Shown here: in pieces, positions 1-5,199 of the stretch
How the letters are laid out: the number at the start of each line of letters is the position of its first letter
Numbering within the stretch: position 1 is the stretch's first letter
Assembly: GCA_002496485.1 (NCBI GenBank)
Contig: DAJW01000063.1
Location: forward strand, 1-5,199
Direction: 5' to 3'
Length of the DNA stretch: 5,199 bases
From: Euryarchaeota archaeon UBA36
GTDB lineage: Archaea; Thermoplasmatota; Poseidoniia; Poseidoniales; Thalassarchaeaceae
The notes under the pieces: generated by a model
The model's input: only the letters and a program-made list of their open reading frames with translations
What the model was told of the DNA's origin: nothing
The model's database searches: none
Made by a program: the position numbers and the translations under genes

Positions 1-1
1 A

Positions 2-529
2 ATCTGTAATGGGTTTCAAGTGCTCGTGAAGATGGGACTTTTGCCAGGAGATCAAAATATAAACATGAAACAAACCGCTTCTCTGACATTAAACGACATT
101 GGACATTATGTGAACAGATGGGTTACTTTGGAATTCGATCCAAACAGCCCATGTATTTGGACCAAAGGAATCAGAAGGATTAGAGCCCCTGTCCGACATG
201 GAGAAGGAAAATTCGTTACCGATAACATAGATTTGATGGACTTCTGGGAAAATTCCGGCCAACTAACTGTTCGATATGTTGATCCGAATTCTCAATATCC
301 ATCAATTTCTTCTGAAACGTTACCTTATCCAATATCCCCTAATCAAAGTTGGAGAAACGTAGCAGGAGTTTGCGATTTTTCAGGATTAATTTTTGGTTTA
401 ATGCCACATCCTGAAGCATACCATTCTACTTGGTTAGGCTCAACATGGACTAGAGAAAATGTAGTACATGGCAGAGGAGAGCCAATAAAAATTTTCAAAA
501 ATGCAGTAGAATATATTAAATCAATTTAA
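2..529 (+). CDS. purQ: Phosphoribosylformylglycinamidine synthase, glutamine amidotransferase subunit (PurQ), 5'-truncated
   Basis: This is the class I glutamine amidotransferase part of FGAM synthase. It hydrolyses glutamine and passes ammonia to the PurL synthetase in the fourth step of cytoplasmic purine synthesis. The frame is open from base 2, so the true start lies upstream; 175 residues are visible and roughly the first 90 are missing. The first visible residues, ICNGFQ, are the nucleophile elbow with catalytic Cys at visible residue 2. The rest of the triad is in GLMPHPEAY, with His136 and Glu138. PVRHGEGKF and a GVCD..G.IFGLMPHPE block are typical of PurQ and of the amidotransferase end of long PurL proteins. 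About 37 residues follow PHPE, including WTRENV and a final FKNAVEYI helix, which fits the longer PurQ type seen in Thermoplasmata and some bacteria. It could instead be the C-terminal domain of a fused large PurL; the missing 5' part would decide. The purine amidotransferase assignment itself is secure. Confidence 0.93.
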   Translation: MCNGFQVLVKMGLLPGDQNINMKQTASLTLNDIGHYVNRWVTLEFDPNSPCIWTKGIRRIRAPVRHGEGKFVTDNIDLMDFWENSGQLTVRYVDPNSQYPSISSETLPYPISPNQSWRNVAGVCDFSGLIFGLMPHPEAYHSTWLGSTWTRENVVHGRGEPIKIFKNAVEYIKSI

Positions 530-560
530 CAATATATAGTAAACAGTCTTTATAGAAATT

Positions 561-590
561 TTGACAAAGTATTACACTTCCGAATATCGT
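561..590 (+). promoter_or_regulatory. Possible promoter of the membrane-protein gene
   Basis: The 68-bp gap after purQ holds TTGACA (561-566), then 18 bases, then TATCGT (585-590), which resembles a bacterial -35/-10 pair and would start transcription almost at the ATG at 598. The same gap also holds an archaeal TATA-like TTTATAGA (549-556), which would give a leader of about 20 bases. Only one of these, or neither, may be real. No Shine-Dalgarno sequence precedes the ATG, which fits a leaderless or nearly leaderless transcript. Confidence 0.25.
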
Positions 591-597
591 TGTAATT

Positions 598-1443
598 ATG
601 ATATCTAAAGTATTTTTCTTAAAAAAAATAGACAGGAAAATTCTAATCTCCACACTCATATCTGTCCAAGTAGTTATGTATGTAATTCCTGTTTCAATGT
701 TCATAAATAAAAAAGGGAGATATCCTAGGCAACTCTCAGAATCAACCAGCCTAGTTTTGGAAGGTTTCGGTAAAGATCCAAACTTTTTTAGTTATATTAT
801 CATGATTTCGCTTGTAATTGTTACACTATTGCTGATGGATGCGCTAATATCACAGGTTTTACAAAATAGAGAGAAGACTGCAGCTAATTTTTTGGATTAC
901 TGTTTAACATTGTTTACTATAATACCCATAACACTCGAATTAATAAGATTATTTTATTTCCCAGATAGTAAAAACTTTGAAAATTTAGTATTTTACACTC
1001 TAGTAATTGGAGTCTTCGCTTCCCTGGCTGCTATAACATTCCAAACCGCTTCGCTTAGATCGAAACATGCAGACAATTTAAGTCAGACATCTGAAATTTC
1101 ACATATTATTTTCAGCCTGATATTCTTTAGTTTCCTACTCGCTGCAATAATCAATATTGAAGATATTAAGATTGGAAACGTTTTAATTTCCAGATTACAT
1201 ACTTTATTTGCAGTACTATCCTATATCCTATTTTATCCATTTATTTATTCTTTGAGAAGCAAATCTTGGTATAGCTGGATTTTTCTTATATTAAGTACAA
1301 TTTCTATTTTTGGATTCAATCTAACTCCACAAGCAGATTCAACAACTATAACTCCTCACCTAATTTATCAATTCATTGGAACAGTTTTACTATTTGCATC
1401 ATTTTTATCAGTTGATGTGGGAATAAAGAAATCAGAAGATTAA
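598..1443 (+). CDS. Uncharacterised multi-pass membrane protein (about 8 helices)
   Basis: I do not recognise this 281-residue protein with confidence. Hydrophobic stretches suggest about eight membrane helices, near residues 15-36, 63-87, 99-122, 130-150, 166-186, 198-219, 224-242 and 254-274. The first loop (residues 37-62) contains RYPRQLSEST and is polar; the short C-terminus ends in KKSED. No signal peptidase site, catalytic motif or nucleotide-binding motif is visible. The arrangement of helix 1, a YP..(I/L)S-type loop, a helix with a VIGVFASLAAITFQ pattern and then a helix beginning ISH is faintly reminiscent of the Frag1/DRAM/Sfk1 membrane family, but this is too weak for a name. The ATG at 598 is the first start in the frame after purQ and lacks a ribosome binding site. 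The gene follows purQ by 68 bp on the same strand, and its last 12 bases overlap the end of the convergent exporter gene. The coding frame is credible because of its length, strong hydropathy pattern and fit between neighbours; its role is unknown. Confidence 0.8.
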   Translation: MISKVFFLKKIDRKILISTLISVQVVMYVIPVSMFINKKGRYPRQLSESTSLVLEGFGKDPNFFSYIIMISLVIVTLLLMDALISQVLQNREKTAANFLDYCLTLFTIIPITLELIRLFYFPDSKNFENLVFYTLVIGVFASLAAITFQTASLRSKHADNLSQTSEISHIIFSLIFFSFLLAAIINIEDIKIGNVLISRLHTLFAVLSYILFYPFIYSLRSKSWYSWIFLILSTISIFGFNLTPQADSTTITPHLIYQFIGTVLLFASFLSVDVGIKKSED

Positions 1444-2193
1444 GCTAGCAATTCTTTTGGATGCTGCAATAATCAAAACTCCTACTAGCGACCTTCTAAT
1501 ATAAATTTCATGAGCATTTCCAGCCCCAAATCTAGAACCAATATAGCCACCCATAATAACCACACTTGCAAACATTATAATTTTTTCAGGTTCCAAGACC
1601 ACTTGTCCAGATATTATTGAACCGCTGAGAGCAGAAAGCGATGTTATCCAGATAAAAATAGAGGCTGCTGCAGCAGCAGTTTTTGGAGTAGCCCAACTAT
1701 TCAACAGCAGAATTGGAGTTAGGAATATTCCACCCCCAACTCCAATTATTCCACTAACAAAACCAATAATTCCACCTACTGGACCAGAGACTTTCAAACT
1801 AGGAATATTTACATCACCAACTTCTATTCTTTTAATCGATAAAATCCTCCATGCGGCTAATATTAAAAAAATAATAAGTAAAAAATCGTAAATTTCACCA
1901 TCCAAACTAACATACCCACCAATTATCGCCATCGGAATACTAAAGATTACAAAGGGCAATGCCAACTCCGAATTAAAATGCCCATTTCTTTTGAACTGAA
2001 TAAAAGCCAAACCCGCTACTATCAAATTCAAACTCCAGACGTGCTGTTTCAGCCAAATTGACTCCATTGTACCAAAACTAGAAAGTGAAAGAATTGCTAA
2101 ATATCCTGATGCACCACCATGTCCCACAGTAGAGAATAATGTGGCCATAAAAAATAGTCCTACAAGAACTAGCACTAACTCTAGTTCAGACAC
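1432..2193 (-). CDS. TauE/SafE-family membrane transporter (sulfite/organoanion exporter-like permease)
   Basis: This 253-residue, almost entirely hydrophobic protein has the two-repeat layout of the TauE/SafE family (older name DUF81), whose characterised members move sulfite, sulfoacetate or related anions across the cytoplasmic membrane. Repeat 1 has the helix-breaking motif FSTVGHGGASGYLAIL (residues 20-35). Repeat 2 has the hallmark GFVSGIIGVGGGIFLTPILL (residues 144-163). Eight or nine helices can be placed. A five-alanine run (residues 173-177) follows TPK, where the family usually has a small-residue-rich helix. The length is normal for the family (about 250-270). The start is taken as GTG at 2193-2191 because it places the first helix and motif correctly and leaves a short divergent spacer to moeA; no good ribosome binding site precedes it. 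The stop is TGA at 1434-1432, inside the end of the convergent membrane gene. The substrate cannot be read from the sequence; the position beside moeA only hints at sulfur oxyanions. Confidence 0.9.
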   Translation of the reverse strand: MSELELVLVLVGLFFMATLFSTVGHGGASGYLAILSLSSFGTMESIWLKQHVWSLNLIVAGLAFIQFKRNGHFNSELALPFVIFSIPMAIIGGYVSLDGEIYDFLLIIFLILAAWRILSIKRIEVGDVNIPSLKVSGPVGGIIGFVSGIIGVGGGIFLTPILLLNSWATPKTAAAAASIFIWITSLSALSGSIISGQVVLEPEKIIMFASVVIMGGYIGSRFGAGNAHEIYIRRSLVGVLIIAASKRIASLIF

Positions 2194-2254
2194 AACCCCG
2201 GATAAAGGAAGAACACTTCAACTATACCATCTCTCGAGGGTCGTGGAGAAAGCA
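2194..2254. promoter_or_regulatory. Divergent promoter region between the TauE-like gene and moeA
   Basis: The two genes are transcribed away from each other across about 61 bp, so promoters for both should lie here. A near-symmetric ACTATACC (2221-2228) contains TATA at 2223-2226. Its centre is about 30-31 bases from both GTG starts, which is close to archaeal TATA spacing for nearly leaderless transcripts in each direction. The element is short and a match could arise by chance in AT-rich DNA. If moeA starts at the alternative GTG 2243, the spacing to moeA no longer fits. Confidence 0.35.
2245..2248 (+). promoter_or_regulatory. Ribosome binding site supporting the moeA start at 2255
   Basis: GGAG lies six bases before GTG 2255, a normal Shine-Dalgarno spacing. 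The next in-frame upstream GTG (2243) has GAGGG only two bases away, which is too close. The farther GTG at 2141 would make moeA overlap the divergent exporter gene by more than 50 bases. This favours 2255. Confidence 0.45.
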
Positions 2255-3448
2255 GTGACATTACAGCGAGCGTTAGAAATTTCTTATTCAAATTCAGTAG
2301 AATTAGATACCGAAAAAATAACAATTGATGAAGCCCACGGCAGAATTTTATCTGAAGATATTAAATCACATGTAAACGATCCAATATTCGACAATTCCGC
2401 TATGGACGGATGGGCAGTCAGAATAGAAGATTGTAAGATCGGTAGCAAATTGAAGATAATTGGAACTAGCCAAGCGGGAAAATTCAACCCACCACCGGTC
2501 AGAAAGGGAGAGGCTTGTAAAATTATGACCGGCGCGCCAATTCCAAAAGGTGCAAACTCAATATTGATAATAGAAAACTCAAAAGAAGAAAACGGTCTTG
2601 TTACCATTCTTGAAAATCCCAAACCGAATTATATCAGAAAATTGGGCGAAAATATCACAATCGGACAAACTATTCTAAAATCTGGAACTTTGCTGAGCCC
2701 ATTCGAAATCTCACTTGCTGCTACCAGTGGAAATTGGCAAGTAAATGTTGTAAAAAAACCAATTGTTTCAATAATTAGTACTGGAGATGAGTTAGTACAT
2801 CCATCGAAGAAACTCAAAGATGGAGAGATATTTGAATCAAATTCGTTTGGCATATCTGCTTTAATAAGAAAGATGGGCGGAAATCCAGTTCATTTTGGGC
2901 ATATTTCAGATTCAATGGAAGAGTTACGTAAAACCCTCAACTCAGCATCCGAGAAATCGGATCTCATCATAACAAGTGGGGGAGTAAGCATGGGCGAGTG
3001 GGATTTAGTTAGAAAAATCATGCATGAAGAAGGAAAAATAAAATTTTGGAAAATAAAGCTTAGGCCTGGCGGACCACCACTTTTTGGTACATGGAAAAAT
3101 ACACCAATCTTTGGATTACCTGGAAACCCTGTGAGCAGTCATGTGGTGTTTATTTCTTTAGTAGCACCATGGCTTAACAAAATAATGGGGTCCGATGAGA
3201 ATAATGGATATAAATTAGGCAATAGAGTGAAAATAAGATTAAAAGATCCGGTCAAAGGTGCGCCAGGAAAAATTTGTATGAGACGGATTTATGTCGAATT
3301 AGAAGATGATGAATTGGTAGGGCATGTTAGGACCCATCAAGGAAGTGGAAATATCAATAGTTTAGTCACACACAACGCATTGACATTATTACCACCCGAT
3401 ACAGAAGGGTTAGCCGGCCAACTAATTGATGCTATATGGTTGTGTTAA
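2255..3448 (+). CDS. moeA: Molybdopterin molybdenumtransferase MoeA
   Basis: MoeA inserts molybdate (or tungstate in some archaea) into adenylylated molybdopterin in the last step of cytoplasmic molybdenum cofactor synthesis, and usually acts as a dimer. From GTG 2255 the protein has 397 residues, typical for the family (about 400), and starts TLQRALEIS, like the usual S/T-L-x-x-A-L opening; GTG 2243 (401 residues) is the alternative. Domains in order are MoeA N-terminal (about 1-160) with DNSAMDG (46-52) and KIMTGAP (Thr92); the molybdopterin-binding domain (about 169-306) with STGDEL (Glu179), SGGVSMGEWD (Asp250) and GLPGNP (Pro289, Pro292); and the C-terminal domain (about 315-390). By my alignment to E. 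coli MoeA, Asp59, Thr100, Arg137, Glu188, Asp228, Asp259, Lys275, Pro298 and Pro301 are kept. Asp142 of the GED motif is Asn133 here (GEN), and Lys279 and Lys282 are Arg270 and Gly273. No other cofactor gene is in the window. Family assignment is very firm. Confidence 0.95.
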   Translation: MTLQRALEISYSNSVELDTEKITIDEAHGRILSEDIKSHVNDPIFDNSAMDGWAVRIEDCKIGSKLKIIGTSQAGKFNPPPVRKGEACKIMTGAPIPKGANSILIIENSKEENGLVTILENPKPNYIRKLGENITIGQTILKSGTLLSPFEISLAATSGNWQVNVVKKPIVSIISTGDELVHPSKKLKDGEIFESNSFGISALIRKMGGNPVHFGHISDSMEELRKTLNSASEKSDLIITSGGVSMGEWDLVRKIMHEEGKIKFWKIKLRPGGPPLFGTWKNTPIFGLPGNPVSSHVVFISLVAPWLNKIMGSDENNGYKLGNRVKIRLKDPVKGAPGKICMRRIYVELEDDELVGHVRTHQGSGNINSLVTHNALTLLPPDTEGLAGQLIDAIWLC

Positions 3449-3550
3449 ACAATATCCCTAATAACAATCAATTCAGTAAATGTGTATGTTCATGAGGAGC
3501 ATGAGTTCATACGGTCAATGATTCGCCGGTGAAATATAGGAGTTGAAATA
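3449..3550 (+). promoter_or_regulatory. moeA-uvrA spacer with a small inverted repeat
   Basis: The 102-bp gap has no gene I can support; the longest ATG-started frames are under about ten codons. It contains TCATG (3490-3494), AGGAG (3495-3499) and CATGA (3500-3504), a five-base-pair stem with a purine loop. An overlapping alternative pairing ATGA/TCAT lies at 3501-3510. It is too weak, and lacks the T-run, to be called a terminator. The uvrA promoter must lie here or in moeA, but I see no clear consensus. Confidence 0.25.
3538..3542 (+). promoter_or_regulatory. Ribosome binding site of uvrA
   Basis: AGGAG stands eight bases before ATG 3551. It is the clearest Shine-Dalgarno sequence in the window and fixes the uvrA start, so at least this gene appears to be translated from a leadered mRNA. 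Confidence 0.65.
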
Positions 3551-5199
3551 ATGCCAAAAAGTGCGAAAAATGGCTTTGATTCAGAAGGATGGATTGAAGT
3601 CAAAGGAGCCAGAACTCATAATCTTCAGGGTGTGGATGTAAGAATACCTAGGGGAAAATTTGTAGTAATTTCGGGAGTGTCTGGTTCAGGAAAATCAAGT
3701 TTAGCCTTTGATACATTGTATGCAGAGGGACAGAGAAGATATGTTGAGAGCCTAAGCTCGTATGCTAGACAATTCCTAGGACAGATGAAAAAACCAGATT
3801 GCGACTCCATAGAGGGCCTATCTCCTGCAATAAGCATTGATCAAAAACAGGGAAGTCATAATCCTAGATCAACAGTTGCCACCGTCACTGAAATGATGGA
3901 TTATCTTAGACTGTTATGGGCTAGAGTTGGTCTACCTCATTGTCCAGAATGTGGAAGAGAAGTTGCAAGAAGAACCGTTCAGGAAATCGTTGATGACGTT
4001 CTATGGAGATTTGAAGGGCATGGAATTGCAATTTGGAGTCCAACAATCAGGAATAGAAAGGGAACTCATGCCGATTTATTCACTGGTTTAGTTTCTTTAG
4101 GATATTTACATGGAAAAGTAAATGGTAGAGAAGCGGATTTTGAAAATCCTCCTACTCTAGAAAAGAATTTACGACATGATATTGATATACGAATAGATCG
4201 ATTGCTATTACACCCTTCTAATAGACAACGATTAACTGAAGGGATCGAAGCTGGGATTAGGCTAGGAGGTGGTACTGTAGCAGTTGAAAGTCTTAGTGCT
4301 CCTAAACCGGGTAAAGATAACTCAGAAGAACAGAGATTTAAGACCAAAGAAAAAGAAATTATTGCATACTCAGAAGAGTTTGCCTGCCCAGAGCACGGAT
4401 CATTTTTACCTGAAATGAGCCCTAGAGTATTTTCATTCAATAATCCATTGGGGGCATGTCCAGATTGCCAAGGCTTAGGAGTACAGAGAAACTTCTCTCC
4501 CGACTTAGTAATTGATCGAAACGCTACAGTAGATGAAGGATGCATCCGTCCCTTTAGACGTTCAATGATGTCAGGTTGGTATAGAAAACAAATGATCCAA
4601 ACCTGCGAACATTTTGAAATTCCAATCAATGTACCTTTCAAGGATCTATCAGATCATCATAGAAATATTATCCTAAATGGAAGCAACGATGAAGTAATTA
4701 ATTATGAATTTATTTCTAAAAAAAGGTCTACTTACAGCATGGAAAAGCCATGGGAAGGGGTTTTTCCCAGACTTAGAAGATCTTACAAAGATACCAGTTC
4801 CAACAGAACCCGATCTAAATTATCATCATATATGACCGATGAGCCATGCAATAAATGCAATGGAAAAAAATTGAATAAAGCAGTCTGCCAAGTGACAGTT
4901 GGTGGAATAACACTGCCTGAAATTTCTCAATGTAGTGTATTAGAAGCACTAGCTTCAGTTCAATATTGGAGAATGGGGGAACTGGACGATACATGGGAAA
5001 AATTAGAAAGAGAAATCCCTTCAAGCAGTACAGTTAAATCTACTAAAAAGATGGATGAGAGAACACTATATATTTCAAAAGATATTATCAAGGAAATCGA
5101 ATCCAGATTGAGATTTCTAGCACTAGTGGGCTTGGACTATTTAACTCTAGATAGAAGAGCAAATACTCTTTCGGGAGGCGAATCTCAAAGAATAAGACT
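3551..5199 (+). CDS. uvrA: Excinuclease ABC subunit A (UvrA), 3'-truncated
   Basis: UvrA is the DNA-damage-recognising ABC ATPase of nucleotide excision repair; with UvrB it scans DNA and loads UvrB at lesions before UvrC cuts. The frame runs open from ATG 3551, with a good ribosome binding site, to the window end: 549 residues are visible of an expected 950-1000. In order are IEVKGARTHNL; Walker A GVSGSGKSS (42-50); GQRRYVESLSSYARQF; the CPECGRE element (Cys131, Cys134); the UvrB-binding region (about 145-245); the first zinc module (C279-x2-H282 and C303-x2-C306); YMTDEPCNKCNGKKL (Cys433, Cys436); and the first ABC signature LSGGESQRIR (540-549). The second ATPase half and the C-terminal zinc module lie outside the window. 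Oddities are His282 where E. coli has Cys, and a segment at about 471-509 that is roughly 25 residues longer than in E. coli. Archaea with UvrA are generally thought to have acquired UvrABC from bacteria. It follows moeA by 102 bp, with no functional link. Confidence 0.97.
   Translation, partial: MPKSAKNGFDSEGWIEVKGARTHNLQGVDVRIPRGKFVVISGVSGSGKSSLAFDTLYAEGQRRYVESLSSYARQFLGQMKKPDCDSIEGLSPAISIDQKQGSHNPRSTVATVTEMMDYLRLLWARVGLPHCPECGREVARRTVQEIVDDVLWRFEGHGIAIWSPTIRNRKGTHADLFTGLVSLGYLHGKVNGREADFENPPTLEKNLRHDIDIRIDRLLLHPSNRQRLTEGIEAGIRLGGGTVAVESLSAPKPGKDNSEEQRFKTKEKEIIAYSEEFACPEHGSFLPEMSPRVFSFNNPLGACPDCQGLGVQRNFSPDLVIDRNATVDEGCIRPFRRSMMSGWYRKQMIQTCEHFEIPINVPFKDLSDHHRNIILNGSNDEVINYEFISKKRSTYSMEKPWEGVFPRLRRSYKDTSSNRTRSKLSSYMTDEPCNKCNGKKLNKAVCQVTVGGITLPEISQCSVLEALASVQYWRMGELDDTWEKLEREIPSSSTVKSTKKMDERTLYISKDIIKEIESRLRFLALVGLDYLTLDRRANTLSGGESQRIR

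Noticed and set aside
530..597. A terminator after purQ
   Set aside because: I found no stable hairpin followed by a T-run; the AT-rich bases alone do not support a call.
516..704. A 62-codon minus-strand open frame across the purQ-membrane gene gap
   Set aside because: It overlaps the end of purQ and the start of the membrane gene in antisense and has no recognisable features; chance is likely in AT-rich DNA.
1664..1677. A perfect 14-bp palindrome GCTGCTGCAGCAGC inside the TauE-like gene
   Set aside because: It follows from repeated GCT/GCA codons for a five-alanine run in a membrane helix, so coding explains it. Nothing suggests a binding site.
2141..2254. The 38-codon upstream extension of moeA to GTG 2141
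   Set aside because: It would overlap the start of the divergent exporter gene by more than 50 bases, and its residues (serine/threonine-rich, PTRTSTNSSSDTT) match no MoeA N-terminus. The family begins near TLQRAL.
2284..2853. Two minus-strand open frames (112 and 74 codons) inside moeA
   Set aside because: They are antisense to conserved MoeA motifs and show no family signature or credible start region.
4066..4641. A 191-codon open frame on the minus strand inside uvrA
   Set aside because: It lies antisense to a region of UvrA with continuous family motifs (UvrB-binding region, zinc module); its translation has no recognisable domain or hydropathy pattern. It is a shadow frame.
4815..5024. 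A 69-codon minus-strand open frame near the window end
   Set aside because: It is antisense to the Cys433/Cys436 element and following region of UvrA and has no independent support.

Overview
The window is AT-rich and gene-dense. It carries five protein genes and no rRNA, tRNA, CRISPR array or insertion sequence that I can see. The genes use AGA for most arginines and ATA freely for isoleucine, and intergenic gaps are very short. The amidotransferase looks like the longer type of PurQ known from Thermoplasmata and some bacteria. My best guess is a low-GC archaeon of the Thermoplasmatota side, for example a marine group II/III-like euryarchaeon. A low-GC bacterium cannot be excluded from sequence alone, and one possible bacterial-type promoter is present.

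Layout from left to right. Bases 2-529 (+) hold the C-terminal part of a PurQ-type glutamine amidotransferase (purine synthesis), cut by the window start inside its nucleophile motif. Bases 598-1443 (+) hold an unrecognised protein with about eight membrane helices. Bases 1432-2193 (-) hold a TauE/SafE-family exporter or permease, convergent with the membrane gene; the two stop ends overlap by 12 bp. Bases 2255-3448 (+) hold MoeA, the molybdenum-insertion enzyme of molybdenum cofactor synthesis, divergent from the exporter across about 60 bp. Bases 3551-5199 (+) hold UvrA, the damage-recognition ATPase of nucleotide excision repair, cut by the window end just after its first ABC signature.

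The genes do not form one pathway. They look like independently transcribed housekeeping genes packed closely together. The only speculative functional link is between the TauE-like exporter (a family that includes sulfite and organosulfonate carriers) and MoeA (which serves molybdoenzymes, some of which oxidise sulfite), which share a divergent promoter region.

Points worth a second look are an Asp-to-Asn change in MoeA at the position of E. coli Asp142, a UvrA zinc module with C-x2-H in place of C-x2-C, an extra segment of about 25 residues in UvrA before the ABC signature, the orphan membrane protein, and the overlapping or shared gene ends around the exporter. I found no clear sign of a new multi-gene system.
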